Positions 29,947 through 39,528 of a stretch of 64,000 nt of DNA are shown piece by piece. The notes below the pieces were generated by a model. The model did not search any database, was not told where the DNA came from, and worked only from the letters and a program-made list of their open reading frames with translations. Each line of letters opens with the position of its first letter. The first letter of the stretch is position 1. Source of the DNA: Pseudoxanthomonas japonensis (lineage in GTDB: Bacteria; Pseudomonadota; Gammaproteobacteria; Xanthomonadales; Xanthomonadaceae); the NCBI RefSeq assembly GCF_010093445.1, contig NZ_PDWW01000012.1:1-64000 (forward strand), in the 5' to 3' direction. A program made the translations under genes and the position numbers.

Positions 29947-30962
29947 GGCGATTTACCCAGCACATGCGTGCCGTTGGCGGTGTGGTGTTCCGGGATGCCG
30001 TAGACCTCGCCCAGCGCGCCGATGAAGCCGTCGACGTCGTCGCCGCGGAAAACGCCGCTGACGCGCTGGGCGCCGAGTGCGGGGTCCGCCAGCACCACGC
30101 GGTTCGTGCTGTAGCGATTGAACTCGGCCACGGCCTCGGCGAGCGGCGTGTCGCTGAAGACCAGGCGTCCACTCAGCCATGCCGGGCGCGCCCCGGCGGC
30201 GACGGTCGTCGCGCGCATCTGCATGCGGCCTGCGGACAGGCGCGCCTGCTGGCCCGGCACCAGCACGCCCAGGCGCTGCACCGGCGCCTCGGCAGCCGCG
30301 CGTGCGCGCAGTTCCACGCTGCCTTCGTACAGGGCGACATCAGCCGCGCCGGCAACATGGGAAACCTCGAATTGCGTACCGAGGGCGCGGACGCTGCCGG
30401 CGTCGGTGACCACGTCGAACGGACGCGCGGCGTCCTTGGCCACCTGGAAGAAGGCGCGGCCCTGCTCCAGCACGATATGCCGGCCGCCACGGTCGTAGCG
30501 CACGCTGAGGTGCGTGCCCGCGTCCAGATCGACGCGGGAACCATCGTCCAACTGCACCGAGCGGCGTTCGCCCACCGCAGTCCGGTAGGCGGCTTCCGTG
30601 GGCGCCGTCAGGCGCAGCGCCGCAAAGGTGCCGACGGCCAGCAGCGCGAGCGTCGCGGCCATCGCGGCGGGCCAGCGTCGCCGCGCGGTGCGCGCCTGCA
30701 CCGGTGCGGCCTGCGGCGCACGCGAAGCCCCGGCGATGCGCCTGCCGATCTCCGGCGACGTCGCAAAGTCGCCGAACGAAGACCACAAGGCCTCCACGCG
30801 CGCATAGGCATCGCGGTGGTCGCGGCTGGCCTCCAGCCACTGCTGCCACGCCCGGCGGTCGCCTTCGCTGGCATCGTCGGCGCGCAGCCGCACGAACCAG
30901 CGGGTCGCCTGCTGGTCGACGCCGTCACCGCCATCGATGAGGGTAAGGTCCGGTCTGCTCAT
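29943..30962 (-). CDS. FecR-family anti-sigma factor
   Basis: A 339-residue membrane regulator of cell-surface signalling. Residues 19-60 are the cytoplasmic N-terminal domain that holds the sigma factor (WFVRLRADDASEGDRRAWQQWL, DHRDAYARVEALW). One membrane helix lies near 97-118. The periplasmic FecR domain (about 125-230: GERRSVQLDDGSRVDLDAGTHL, FFQVAKDAARPFDVVTDAGSVRALGTQFEV) follows. The C-terminal STN-like part (FSDTPLAEAVAEFNRYS) contacts the receptor. It overlaps the sigma-factor stop by four bases and the phosphatase start by four, so all three are coupled. Its partner receptor is probably the STN-domain TonB receptor transcribed divergently. Confidence 0.92.
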   Translation of the reverse strand: MSRPDLTLIDGGDGVDQQATRWFVRLRADDASEGDRRAWQQWLEASRDHRDAYARVEALWSSFGDFATSPEIGRRIAGASRAPQAAPVQARTARRRWPAAMAATLALLAVGTFAALRLTAPTEAAYRTAVGERRSVQLDDGSRVDLDAGTHLSVRYDRGGRHIVLEQGRAFFQVAKDAARPFDVVTDAGSVRALGTQFEVSHVAGAADVALYEGSVELRARAAAEAPVQRLGVLVPGQQARLSAGRMQMRATTVAAGARPAWLSGRLVFSDTPLAEAVAEFNRYSTNRVVLADPALGAQRVSGVFRGDDVDGFIGALGEVYGIPEHHTANGTHVLGKSP

Positions 30963-31507
30963 GGCTCCGCCAGGCGTGCCTGCAGGTGGAGCAGCGCGCG
31001 CATCATGTGTTTTTCCACCGCACTCACGCTGACCTGCAGCTGCCGCGCGATGGCGGTGTAGGTCATGCCTTCGTAGCGTTGCAGCAGGAACACCTGCCGG
31101 CAGCGCGGCGACAGTTCGTCCAGCGCCGACAGCAGGCGTTCCAGCCGCTCCCTGCTTGCGTAGACGTCGTCGGTGGCGGGTTCCTCACTGGGCAATTCGT
31201 GCAGGGTGTCGTCGAGCGGGTCGTGCAGCCCGGTGTGGTGGCTGCGTTCGCGCCGGAAACGGTCGCGCAGCAGGTTGGCCGCGATCCGCACCACGTAAGC
31301 CTCGGCGTGGTCCACCTGCGTAGGCGAGCGCACCAGGCGCATGAGGGCTTCCTGGGCCAGGTCCTCGGCATCCGCCTCGTGTTGCAGGTGCCGGCGGAAG
31401 TAGCGCACCAGCATCGGCCGGAAGCGCTGGGTATCGGCCGTCGCGGTGTCGTGGCCGGCTGCGGTGGCGGCGTCGCCACCGGCGGTGCGTTGTGGAATCG
31501 GATTCAC
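30959..31507 (-). CDS. ECF sigma factor, FecI type
   Basis: A 182-residue extracytoplasmic-function sigma factor. Region 2 is seen in YFRRHLQHEADAEDLAQEALMRLVRS, region 4 in YEGMTYTAIARQLQVSVSAVEKHMMRALLHL. It directs RNA polymerase to the divergent receptor gene when FecR releases it. I place the start at the GTG at 31507, because this gives a family-like length and leaves a divergent promoter region. The frame stays open to an ATG at 31696, but that start would overlap the receptor gene and add 63 residues without similarity. The start is therefore uncertain. The stop overlaps the FecR start (ATGA). Confidence 0.85.
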   Translation of the reverse strand: MNPIPQRTAGGDAATAAGHDTATADTQRFRPMLVRYFRRHLQHEADAEDLAQEALMRLVRSPTQVDHAEAYVVRIAANLLRDRFRRERSHHTGLHDPLDDTLHELPSEEPATDDVYASRERLERLLSALDELSPRCRQVFLLQRYEGMTYTAIARQLQVSVSAVEKHMMRALLHLQARLAEP

Positions 31508-31614
31508 GCGACGGGTGTCCGGAGGCTGCGGTGCGCAGAGAAAAGTAAGCGGAGGCACCGCGCGACGCAACCGCACGCGACGCAGTGAGGAATCGCCGAT
31601 GCGCTGCGTCTGCC

Positions 31615-31642
31615 TTGAAAGGGGAGCGCCATCCGATATCTC
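31615..31642 (+). promoter_or_regulatory. Candidate promoter of the STN-domain TonB receptor
   Basis: TTGAAA (31615-31620), 16 bases, then TATCTC (31637-31642), 33 bases before the ATG at 31676. The -35 is good for sigma-70 and the -10 poor; a FecI-type promoter is equally possible. No Fur-box pattern is visible in 31508-31675. Confidence 0.3.
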
Positions 31643-31675
31643 ACATTTCCCAGCACGTCCAAGGGGGACGACTTG

Positions 31676-34600
31676 ATGAAGACCACCACGCCGCACCGCC
31701 GCACCGTCATGTCACTGGCTCTGGCCACCGCCCTCGGCGCATCGCTGATGGCCGCGGCCCCGGTGTCGGCGGCGCAGACATCGTCCACCCACCAGTTCGC
31801 GGTCGGCAGCCAGCCGCTCGGCGATGCGCTCAACCGCGTCGCGCAGACGGCCGGCGTGCAGATCATGGTGCCGCCCGACCTGGTGCGCGGACGCACCGCA
31901 CCCACGCTGTCGGGGCAGTACACCGTCAACCAGGCGCTGGACAAAGTGCTGGACGGCAGCGGCCTGACCCATCGCAGCACGCGTGGCGGCGTCATCACGG
32001 TGGCGCGCGCGCAGGAGACCACGACACCCGCGAAAGCCCCGGCACCGGCACCGAAGCCCGTCCCGGCGGCCGCGGACAATCCTCCCGACACGCAGGACCT
32101 GGCCGCCGTGCAGGTGACCGGCTCGCGCATCAAGCGCGCGGAGATCGAAGGCCCGTCGCCGGTCACCATCATCACCGCGCAGCAGATCGAGGCCGAAGGC
32201 CATGCCACGGTGTTCGAGGCGCTCGACTCGCTGGTCATGGCCGGCGGCGCCGTCGAGACGGAATTGTCGGGTGGCTTTTCCGCCAATGCCCACCCGCTCA
32301 ATCTGCGTGGCCTGGGACCCGGGCGCTCGCTGCTGCTCATCGACGGGCGCCGCGCCGCCGACTATCCGTTTCCCTACGGTGGACGGAGCAATTTCCAGAA
32401 TTTCGGCAACATTCCCTCGGGTGCGGTGGAACGGATCGAAGTGCTGGCGGGCGGTGCGTCCGCGATCTACGGCGCCGATGCCGTGTCCGGCGTAGTGAAC
32501 ATCGTCCTGAAGAAGGGTTATGAAGGCGACGAGGTCAAGCTGCGCGGCGGTACCAGCACGATGGGCGGGCGGGATCGCGTGGACCTGCAATGGACGGGCG
32601 GGAAAACGGGAGAGCAGTGGGGGCTGACCTACGCGTTCCAGTACTACGCGCAGGAGCTCCTGTACGGAACGCAGCGAGACGACTGGGATGCCCGCCTCGA
32701 TCCCACCGCTGATCCGCGCACCGGCGTGGTGCCGCCGACGGGCCTGCGCATCCGCCTCGGCGCGGACAGCAGCAGTCGGCCGCTGTGGCAGTTTCCGGAG
32801 GGCACGTGCGAGCAGTGGGGCGGCGACTTCCATGACACGCCCTACCTGCGCATCAGCGGCGGCCAGGTGCGGGACATGGGCAATTTCTGCGGGTACTGGG
32901 GCGATGCACGCAACCAGAGCCTGAGCAAGGGCAAGAACGAACTGGCCGGCTACCTGTTCGGCACGTGGACGTTCTCGCCCGACCTGGAGGGCTGGGCGTC
33001 GTTGCAGGCGTGGCACGCGAAAGCGACGTCGAACGGCGGCTTCGAAAGCATCACCGGTCCGCACACCAATGGGGTGGGTCGCATCGGCGCCTTCTACGAT
33101 CCGCAGTTCGGCACCGTGATCGGCCTGGACCGTTATCTGACCCCGTACGAACTGGGCGGCGTCTCGGCAATGGACCAGCACTACAAGGAATTCTCCGTGG
33201 ACGTGGCCGCGGGGCTGCGCGGGCGCGTTGGCCGGTTCGATTGGGAAGCGACGCTGAGCCATGCGGAGTACTACTTCGAACGCAACCGCCGCCGCATGGT
33301 GGGTGACCGGGTGAACGAATGGTTCTTCAGCGAGCAGCAGGGCGTCACCGGTAGCGGCGATCCGATCTACCAGTTGAACCTGGATCACTGGCTGAGGCCA
33401 CTCACTGCCGCAGAGTACGCGTCACTGTCGACCATCGCCCATTACGAGGCCGAGTCGTGGGTGGACACGGCCAGTTTCGTGATGACGGGCGATCTGTTCG
33501 ACCTGCCTGCGGGCCCGGTCGGTTCGGCCTTCATCGTCGAGGCCAGTCGGCAGGGCTACGACATGGACAGCGATCCGCGCGTGCAGCCCGATGTGGCGGA
33601 GCTGTACAACCTCACCGGCACGAATGGCGGCGGCGACCGCGAGCGCTATGCCCTGGGTGTCGAGTTCAGCATCCCGCTGCACGAAACGCTCAAGGCGAGC
33701 CTGGCCGGGCGCTATGACAAGTACAACGACATCACCGACCTGGGGGATGCGAAGACGTGGAATGCCGGCCTGGAGTGGCGTCCCGTGGACTCCCTGCTGG
33801 TCAGGGGCAGCTACGCGACCAGCTTCAAGGCGCCGGACATGCACTGGGTGTTCAGCGAAGGCAGCGGCAGCTTCGGTTCGCACACCGATGCCCTGCGCTG
33901 CATTTCCGCGGGCGACAATCCGGATTGCGAGGGTTACGACTTCTCGATGATGACCATCTCGCGCGGCGACGCGGCGCTGGAAGAGGAGACCGGGAAGTCG
34001 TGGGGCATCGGCTTCGTCTGGGACGTCACCGACGGCATGTCCGTCAACGTGGATTACTGGAACATCGAACTGGACGGCGCCATCGACCTGCTCGAGGCGG
34101 ACAACGTGCTGGCCGACGAGGCGGGCTGCCGCACCGGTCTCCGGCTGGACGGATCGCCGTTCGGGTTCGCCGCCGATTCCGGCTACTGCCAGACGATCCT
34201 GTCGCGCGTGACCCGCGTAGCGGATCCTGGCGATCCGAACGGTCGGGTCACCCAGGTCCTGTCCGGACCGATCAACCAGTCCTATCTGCGCGTGGCGGGC
34301 ATCGATGCCGGCTTCCGCTGGAGGATGCCGACGGATCGCTTCGGCCGCTTCACGTTTGGGCTGGACTGGTCGCACACGCTGGCGTCCGAGCGCCAGTTGT
34401 ACGCGGGTGATCCGGTGGATCGCGACTGGCGCGACGACCCGGAAAACCTGGACTTCCGCAGCAAGGCCAAGGCATCGGTGAGCTGGCGCGGCGGCGACTG
34501 GAGCGCCAACCTGTCGAGTACGCGCTACGGCAGCCTGCCCAAGCTGGACAGCGAGGCGGGCAGGACCGGAGTCCACTTCCTGTGGAACGCCAATCTCGGC

Positions 34601-34762
34601 AAGCAGATCACCGACAAGGCGAAGGTCACGTTCTACGTGAACAACCTGTTCAACAACCTGCATCCGGAAGACGAAACGAACGGCGACTTCCCGTTCTTCT
34701 ACGATGCCTACAACCCGATCGGCCGCGAGGTCGCCGTGCAGTTCGAGTACACGTTCCACTGA
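31676..34762 (+). CDS. TonB-dependent receptor with STN signalling domain
   Basis: A 1028-residue outer-membrane transducer. After the signal peptide (to about residue 33, VSAAQ) comes an STN domain (about 38-110: HQFAVGSQPLGDALNRVAQTAGVQI, LSGQYTVNQALDKVLDGSGL) that contacts a FecR-type anti-sigma factor. A Pro/Ala linker leads to the TonB box and plug (VQVTGSRIKRAEIEGPSPVTIIT to about 290, with RIEVLAGGASAIYGADAVSG) and a long beta-barrel ending VQFEYTFH. The terminal His after Phe is a slight departure from the usual last aromatic. The ATG at 31676 has AAGGGGG upstream; a TTG one codon earlier is rejected. It diverges from the sigma-FecR-phosphatase operon and is its likely partner. The ligand is unknown. 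Confidence 0.93.
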   Translation: MKTTTPHRRTVMSLALATALGASLMAAAPVSAAQTSSTHQFAVGSQPLGDALNRVAQTAGVQIMVPPDLVRGRTAPTLSGQYTVNQALDKVLDGSGLTHRSTRGGVITVARAQETTTPAKAPAPAPKPVPAAADNPPDTQDLAAVQVTGSRIKRAEIEGPSPVTIITAQQIEAEGHATVFEALDSLVMAGGAVETELSGGFSANAHPLNLRGLGPGRSLLLIDGRRAADYPFPYGGRSNFQNFGNIPSGAVERIEVLAGGASAIYGADAVSGVVNIVLKKGYEGDEVKLRGGTSTMGGRDRVDLQWTGGKTGEQWGLTYAFQYYAQELLYGTQRDDWDARLDPTADPRTGVVPPTGLRIRLGADSSSRPLWQFPEGTCEQWGGDFHDTPYLRISGGQVRDMGNFCGYWGDARNQSLSKGKNELAGYLFGTWTFSPDLEGWASLQAWHAKATSNGGFESITGPHTNGVGRIGAFYDPQFGTVIGLDRYLTPYELGGVSAMDQHYKEFSVDVAAGLRGRVGRFDWEATLSHAEYYFERNRRRMVGDRVNEWFFSEQQGVTGSGDPIYQLNLDHWLRPLTAAEYASLSTIAHYEAESWVDTASFVMTGDLFDLPAGPVGSAFIVEASRQGYDMDSDPRVQPDVAELYNLTGTNGGGDRERYALGVEFSIPLHETLKASLAGRYDKYNDITDLGDAKTWNAGLEWRPVDSLLVRGSYATSFKAPDMHWVFSEGSGSFGSHTDALRCISAGDNPDCEGYDFSMMTISRGDAALEEETGKSWGIGFVWDVTDGMSVNVDYWNIELDGAIDLLEADNVLADEAGCRTGLRLDGSPFGFAADSGYCQTILSRVTRVADPGDPNGRVTQVLSGPINQSYLRVAGIDAGFRWRMPTDRFGRFTFGLDWSHTLASERQLYAGDPVDRDWRDDPENLDFRSKAKASVSWRGGDWSANLSSTRYGSLPKLDSEAGRTGVHFLWNANLGKQITDKAKVTFYVNNLFNNLHPEDETNGDFPFFYDAYNPIGREVAVQFEYTFH

Positions 34763-34787
34763 TCCCGGCCGACGCTGCAGCTGTCCG

Positions 34788-34813
34788 ACGGCGCCGGGGG
34801 AACCCGGCGCCGT
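34788..34813 (+). terminator. Intrinsic terminator of the STN receptor gene
   Basis: ACGGCGCCGGG (34788-34798), a GGAA tetraloop, and CCCGGCGCCGT (34803-34813) make a perfect 11-bp stem, followed by TTCCATTCC. It lies 26 bases after the receptor stop. Confidence 0.8.
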
Positions 34814-34869
34814 TTCCATTCCCGCTTGGCCGACTGGTCAGCCCATCCGAGTTGGCCGACACTGGCGGC

Positions 34870-35508
34870 ATGGAAGAATCCCGCTCGTCCACGACGCGCG
34901 TCGTGCTGGTGCATGGCATCTGGAATGCGAAATCCTGGCTCGCCCCGCTGGCGCGGCGCCTGCGTGGGGACGGGTTCGAGGTGGAGGTGTTCGGCTACCC
35001 CAGCATCCTGGGCGGTCCGGAGCCGGCCATCGCCGCGCTCATCGAAAAGCTCAAGGACGGCCCGCCCGTCCACCTGGTCGGGCACAGCCTGGGCGGGCTG
35101 ATCGGCATGGAGGCGCTGCGGCGCGCACCGGCGCTTCCGGTGCAACGGATGGTCTGCCTGGGCTCGCCCCTCTGCGGCAGCCAGGCGGCGCGCAGCCTGG
35201 GACAACGTCGCTGGACGGCGCCCGTGCTGGGCCGCAGCGGCAGGTTGCTGCAGGCCGGGTGTGCGCCGTGGGCGGGGTCCGTGCCCGTCGGCATGGTGGC
35301 CGGCAACGTGGCGCGCGGCATCGGTCGCCTGATCGCACGCTTCGATGGCGAATCGGACGGCACGGTGGGCCTGTCGGAAACCCGCCTGCCGGGGCTGGCC
35401 GCGCACTGCGTGGTCCCCGCCAGCCACACGGGACTGGTGTTCTCCGCGGACGCTGCGCGCCAGGCCGCCCGCTTCCTGCGTGAGGGCCGGTTCGACGGGC
35501 AGGACTGA
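34870..35508 (+). CDS. Lipase-like alpha/beta hydrolase
   Basis: A 212-residue alpha/beta-hydrolase of the PGAP1/lipase type. VVLVHGIWNAKSW holds the oxyanion HG motif, and the nucleophile elbow is GHSLGG with Ser73. A candidate Asp lies in DGESDGTVG and a candidate His in PASHTGL near residue 190, both in the usual order. There is no signal peptide, so it is probably cytoplasmic. The substrate is unknown; short or acyl esters are likely. The ATG at 34870 is used because it begins the recognisable domain. It lies between the receptor terminator and the yebC promoter and appears to be monocistronic. Confidence 0.8.
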   Translation: MEESRSSTTRVVLVHGIWNAKSWLAPLARRLRGDGFEVEVFGYPSILGGPEPAIAALIEKLKDGPPVHLVGHSLGGLIGMEALRRAPALPVQRMVCLGSPLCGSQAARSLGQRRWTAPVLGRSGRLLQAGCAPWAGSVPVGMVAGNVARGIGRLIARFDGESDGTVGLSETRLPGLAAHCVVPASHTGLVFSADAARQAARFLREGRFDGQD

Positions 35509-35532
35509 CGGCTGCACGGGGGCGCGTATAAT
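35505..35532 (+). promoter_or_regulatory. Sigma-70 promoter of yebC
   Basis: CTGACG (35505-35510, 4 of 6 matches) and a perfect TATAAT (35527-35532) are separated by 16 bases. The -10 is embedded in GGGCGCG...CGCGCCC, a 7-bp inverted repeat that could bind a regulator or form structure. It lies 33 bases before the yebC ATG. Confidence 0.65.
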
Positions 35533-35565
35533 CCGCGCCCTTGTCAGTGCACTCCGGAATCCACC

Positions 35566-36297
35566 ATGGGCAGAGGCCCGTCGATCGAAGCCCGCAAGAA
35601 CGCCACCGACGCCAAGCGCGGCAAGATCTTCACCAAGATCATCCGCGAGATCGGGGTGGCAGCCCGCGCCGGCGGTGGCGACCCCGCCAACAACCCGCGC
35701 CTGCGCGCGGCGGTGGACAAGGGCCTGTCGGCCAACATGTCGAAGGACGTCATCGAACGCGCCATCAAGAAGGCGACCGGTGAGCTGGAAGGCGTGGTCT
35801 TCGAGGAGATCCGCTACGAAGGCTATGCGCCGGGCGGCGTCGCGGTGATCGTCGACTGCCTGACCGACAACCGCGTGCGCACTGTGGCCGAAGTGCGCCA
35901 CGCCTTCGGCAAGCACGGCGGCAACATGGGCACCGAGGGCTCGGTGGCCTTCATGTTCAAGCGCCTGGGCGTGCTGAGCTACGCGCCCGGCGCCGACGAA
36001 GAGAAGATCACCGAAGCCGCGATCGAAGCAGGGGCCGACGACATCGTCGTCTACCCGGACGACGGGTCCATCGACGTGGTCACCACGCCGGATGCGTTCC
36101 AGTCCGTGAAGGATGCGATGACGGCCGCCGGCCTGGCCCCGGACCATGCCGAGACCACCTACCGCGCCGACAACGACATCCGCGTGGAAGGCGAAACCGC
36201 TCTGCAGGTGAAGAAGCTGCTCGACATGCTGGAAGACCTGGACGACGTGCAGGACGTTTATTCCAATGCCGACCTGGGCGCGGACGTGTATGCGTAG
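35566..36297 (+). CDS. yebC: YebC/TACO1-family protein
   Basis: A 243-residue member of the YebC family, long annotated as a transcriptional regulator and more recently linked to relief of ribosome stalling on proline-rich sequences. Family hallmarks are the opening [39 protein letters not shown], the [19 protein letters not shown] strand and [18 protein letters not shown]. Length is typical. Its place directly before ruvC is widely conserved in gammaproteobacteria. It has its own TATAAT promoter and probably leads the ruvCA transcript. Confidence 0.95.
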   Translation: MGRGPSIEARKNATDAKRGKIFTKIIREIGVAARAGGGDPANNPRLRAAVDKGLSANMSKDVIERAIKKATGELEGVVFEEIRYEGYAPGGVAVIVDCLTDNRVRTVAEVRHAFGKHGGNMGTEGSVAFMFKRLGVLSYAPGADEEKITEAAIEAGADDIVVYPDDGSIDVVTTPDAFQSVKDAMTAAGLAPDHAETTYRADNDIRVEGETALQVKKLLDMLEDLDDVQDVYSNADLGADVYA

Positions 36298-36310
36298 GAG
36301 CAGTGAATGG

Positions 36311-36399
36311 GGATTCGTGATTCGTGATTCGCGAGTGCGCGTTTCCTCGATCATCTTCCCCGCTGCTTCTTCCCATCACGAATCACCCATCACGAATCA
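36311..36399. repeat. 7-bp repeat unit in inverted arrangement before ruvC
   Basis: TGATTCG occurs twice in tandem (36318-36331) after a GGATTCG, and its complement CGAATCA occurs at 36379-36385 and 36393-36399 with a CCCATCA between them. The two sets could pair as an RNA stem enclosing about 50 bases and ending 6 bases before the ruvC GTG. The same unit forms a longer array before queC. Confidence 0.85.
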
Positions 36400-36405
36400 C
36401 GTTCC

Positions 36406-36927
36406 GTGACCCGCATCCTCGGCATCGACCCCGGCTCGCAGCGCACCGGCATCGGCATCATCGATGTCGATGCGGCGGGCAAGGTCACGCATGTCCACCA
36501 CGCGCCGCTGGTGCTGCTGGGCGCGGACGATTTTCCGCAGCGCCTGCGCCGGCTGCTGGACGGCCTGGGCGAAGCGATCTCGACCTGGCAACCCGACGAG
36601 GTCGCCATCGAGCGCGTCTTCATGGCGCGCAATCCTGATTCCGCCTTGAAGCTGGGCCAGGCGCGCGGCGCCGCCATCAGTGCGGTGGTGCTGCGCGACC
36701 TGCCGGTGCACGAGTACGCCGCCACCGAAGTAAAGCTGGCCGTGGTCGGCCGCGGCAGCGCCGAGAAGGCGCAGATCCAGCACATGGTCGGCCTGATGCT
36801 CAACCTGCACGGCAAGCTGCAGGCCGACGCTGCCGACGCGCTGGCCGTCGCCATCACCCACGCACACGTACGCGCCACGGCAAAGCGGCTGGGCGTGAGT
36901 TCGCAACTGGCCTGGAGCAGGAAATGA
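36406..36927 (+). CDS. ruvC: Holliday-junction endonuclease RuvC
   Basis: A 173-residue resolvase that cuts Holliday junctions within the RuvABC complex. The RNase-H-like acidic residues are present: Asp8 in [12 protein letters not shown], Glu in [12 protein letters not shown] near 70, and the paired Asp of [14 protein letters not shown] near 140. The start is a GTG at 36406, fixed by the family N-terminus (TRILGIDPG). No Shine-Dalgarno sequence is visible, since the preceding bases belong to the 7-bp repeat array. The stop overlaps the ruvA start (ATGA). Confidence 0.96.
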   Translation: MTRILGIDPGSQRTGIGIIDVDAAGKVTHVHHAPLVLLGADDFPQRLRRLLDGLGEAISTWQPDEVAIERVFMARNPDSALKLGQARGAAISAVVLRDLPVHEYAATEVKLAVVGRGSAEKAQIQHMVGLMLNLHGKLQADAADALAVAITHAHVRATAKRLGVSSQLAWSRK

Positions 36928-37511
36928 TCGGACGTCTGCGCGGCATCCTGGCGTACAAGTCGCCGCCCTGGCTGGTGATCGATGTCGGCGGCGTGGGCTA
37001 CGAGCTGGAGGCGCCGATGAGCACGTTCTACGACCTGCCGGACGTGGGGCGAGAGGTGCTGCTGTTCACCCACTACGCGCAGAAGGAAGACAGCGTGTCG
37101 CTGTACGGCTTCCTGCGCGAGGGCGAGCGGCGGCTGTTCCGCGACGTGCAGAAGGTCACGGGCATCGGCGCGAAGATCGCGCTGGCCGTGCTGTCCGGCG
37201 CCAGCGTGGACGAGTTCGCGCGCATGGTGCAGGCCGGCGACATCACCGCGCTGACGCGCATCCCCGGCATCGGCAAGAAGACCGCCGAGCGCATGGTGGT
37301 GGAGCTGCGCGACCGCGCGGCGGACCTGATGGGTACCGGCGTCGGCGGCATCACCGCGCTGCCGGTGGATCCGCAGTCCGAAGCCACCATCGCCCTGCAG
37401 CAACTGGGCTACAAGCCGGCCGAAGCCACGCGGATGGCGCGCGACGCCACCGCCGCCGGCGACGATGCCGCGACGATCATCCGCAAGGCCCTGCAGGCCG
37501 CGCTGCGCTGA
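36924..37511 (+). CDS. ruvA: Holliday-junction DNA-binding subunit RuvA
   Basis: A 195-residue protein that forms the tetramer gripping the four-way junction and loading RuvB. Domain I is an OB fold ([34 protein letters not shown]). Domain II has tandem helix-hairpin-helix motifs ([31 protein letters not shown]). The C-terminal RuvB-binding domain covers about 150-195. The start overlaps ruvC by four bases, indicating translational coupling. Confidence 0.97.
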   Translation: MIGRLRGILAYKSPPWLVIDVGGVGYELEAPMSTFYDLPDVGREVLLFTHYAQKEDSVSLYGFLREGERRLFRDVQKVTGIGAKIALAVLSGASVDEFARMVQAGDITALTRIPGIGKKTAERMVVELRDRAADLMGTGVGGITALPVDPQSEATIALQQLGYKPAEATRMARDATAAGDDAATIIRKALQAALR

Positions 37512-37563
37512 TCGCCGTTCTAGAGCATCCCTTCACTTCCACAGCGCTACCCTGCCGGCCGCC

Positions 37564-39492
37564 ATGTCCACCCCATCTTCTTCTCACGCCGATGCCGGCA
37601 ACAGCGGGCAGCACGGTCATTCGCGGGCAGGCATGGTCGCCCTGGTCGCCGGTGCGGTCGGTGTGGTGTTCGGCGACATCGGCACCAGTCCGCTGTACAC
37701 GATCAAGGAGATGTTCCACCCGCACTTCGGGCTGACGCCGGACCCGAACACGGTACGCGGGCTGCTCTCGCTCGGGTTCTGGTCGCTGCTGCTGGTGGTG
37801 ACCCTGAAGTACGTCATCGTCATCATGCGCGCCGACAACGACGGCGAAGGCGGCATCATGGCGCTGACCGCACTGGCGCAGCGAAGCCTGGCGAAAGGCT
37901 CGCGCATGAGCTACACGGTCGGCATCCTCGGCATCTTCGGTGCGGCGCTGTTCTTCGGCGACGGCATGATTACCCCGCCGATCACTGTGCTGGGCGCGGT
38001 GGAAGGTCTGGAAGTGGTATCGCCGGTGTTCCGGCAATGGGTGGTGCCGATCAGCCTGGTCATCCTGACCGGCCTGTTCGCCATGCAGCGTTTCGGCACG
38101 GCGAAGGTCGGCAAGGCGTTCGGCCCGGTGATGATCACCTGGTTCATCGTGCTGGCCGGCTTCGGCATCTACAACATCGCGCACAACCCGTCGGTGCTGG
38201 CGGCGCTGAATCCGTACTGGGCCTGGCATTTCTTCACGACCCACGACTGGCACGCGGTGTTGATCCTCGGCGCGGTCGTGCTGACCGTGACGGGCGGCGA
38301 AGCGCTGTACGCCGACATGGGGCACTTCGGCAAGAAGCCTATCCGCTGGGGCTGGTTCGGTTTCGTGTTGCCGGCGCTGGTGCTGAACTACTACGGACAG
38401 GGCGCTGTGCTGCTGCGCCATCCCGAGGCCGTGGCGAACCCGTTCTACATGTCGATCCCGGGCTGGGCCCAGGTCCCGATGCTGGTGCTGGCGACGACCG
38501 CGGCGGCGGTCGCGTCGCAGGCCGTCATCACCGGTGCGTTTTCGGTGACGCGCCAGGCGATCCAGCTGGGCTACCTGCCGCGCCTGCACATCAAATACAC
38601 CTCCAAGGACACGATCGGCCAGATCTACGTGCCGTCGATCAACTGGATGCTGTACTTCGCGGTGATCGTGCTGGTGCTGAGCTTCCAGAGCTCCGGTGCG
38701 CTCGCCACCGCCTATGGCCTGTCGGTGACCGGCACGATGTTGATCGATACGCTGCTGCTGGCGATCGTGGCGTACACGCGCTGGCCGGATTCGCGCAAGT
38801 GGGTGCTGCCGCTGTGCGGCGTGTTCCTGGTCATCGACCTGGCCTTCCTGTTCGCCAACGGTGCCAAGCTGGTCACCGGTATCGGCGCCTGGGTGCCGCT
38901 GTTCATCGGCATCTCCGCCTTCACCATGATGCGCACCTGGCGCCGTGGTCGCGAACTGCTGCATGGCGAAGTGCAGAAGGAAGGCATCCGGCTGGATACG
39001 TTCCTGCCGGGCCTGATGCTGGCGCCGCCGGTGCGCGTGCCGGGTACGGCGATCTTCCTGACCGCCGACAAGGGCGTGGTGCCGCACGCGATGCTGCACA
39101 ACCTCAAGCACAACAAGGTGCTGCACGAGCGCAACGTGTTCCTCACTGTGGAGACCCTGACGGTCCCCTACGCGCCGAAGAAGAAGCGGTTGAAGATCGA
39201 GCCGATCGGCGACGATTTCTACCGCGTGGTGATCAGCTACGGCTTCGCCGAAACGCCCGACGTGCCGCAGGCGCTGATGAGTTCTTGCGACCAGGGTGGC
39301 GTGTACTTCGATCCGATGGAAACCACGTATTTCGCCAGCCGCGAAACCATCGTCGCCGCACGTCACGGCGGCATGCCCATGTGGCGCGACAAGCTGTTCG
39401 CGGCCATGCATCGCAACGCGGCGCCGGCGACCGGCTTCTTCCGCATTCCCGGCAACCGGCTGGTCGAACTGGGCGCACAGGTCGAGATCTGA
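37564..39492 (+). CDS. kup: Kup-type potassium transporter
   Basis: A 642-residue low-affinity K+ uptake protein with about 12 membrane helices and a C-terminal cytoplasmic domain. Typical stretches are [58 protein letters not shown] and [17 protein letters not shown]. The C-terminal part from about 480 ([36 protein letters not shown]) is also conserved. The ATG at 37564 precedes a short Ser/His-rich segment; the open frame upstream overlaps ruvA and lacks similarity. It separates ruvA from ruvB, a gene order seen in Xanthomonadaceae. Confidence 0.96.
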   Translation: MSTPSSSHADAGNSGQHGHSRAGMVALVAGAVGVVFGDIGTSPLYTIKEMFHPHFGLTPDPNTVRGLLSLGFWSLLLVVTLKYVIVIMRADNDGEGGIMALTALAQRSLAKGSRMSYTVGILGIFGAALFFGDGMITPPITVLGAVEGLEVVSPVFRQWVVPISLVILTGLFAMQRFGTAKVGKAFGPVMITWFIVLAGFGIYNIAHNPSVLAALNPYWAWHFFTTHDWHAVLILGAVVLTVTGGEALYADMGHFGKKPIRWGWFGFVLPALVLNYYGQGAVLLRHPEAVANPFYMSIPGWAQVPMLVLATTAAAVASQAVITGAFSVTRQAIQLGYLPRLHIKYTSKDTIGQIYVPSINWMLYFAVIVLVLSFQSSGALATAYGLSVTGTMLIDTLLLAIVAYTRWPDSRKWVLPLCGVFLVIDLAFLFANGAKLVTGIGAWVPLFIGISAFTMMRTWRRGRELLHGEVQKEGIRLDTFLPGLMLAPPVRVPGTAIFLTADKGVVPHAMLHNLKHNKVLHERNVFLTVETLTVPYAPKKKRLKIEPIGDDFYRVVISYGFAETPDVPQALMSSCDQGGVYFDPMETTYFASRETIVAARHGGMPMWRDKLFAAMHRNAAPATGFFRIPGNRLVELGAQVEI

Positions 39493-39528
39493 CGGGGAAC
39501 CGGCCGGCATTTCGGCCATAATCCCGCC

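Noticed and set aside
31508-31675. Fur box in front of the STN receptor or sigma factor
   Set aside because: No 19-base GATAATGATAATCATTATC-like sequence or its halves could be found in the gap.
31673-31675. TTG start for the STN receptor
   Set aside because: The ATG directly after it has better spacing from AAGGGGG and is the usual start codon.
31508-31696. Longer ECF sigma-factor start at 31696
   Set aside because: It would add 63 residues without similarity and overlap the start of the divergent receptor, leaving no promoter space.
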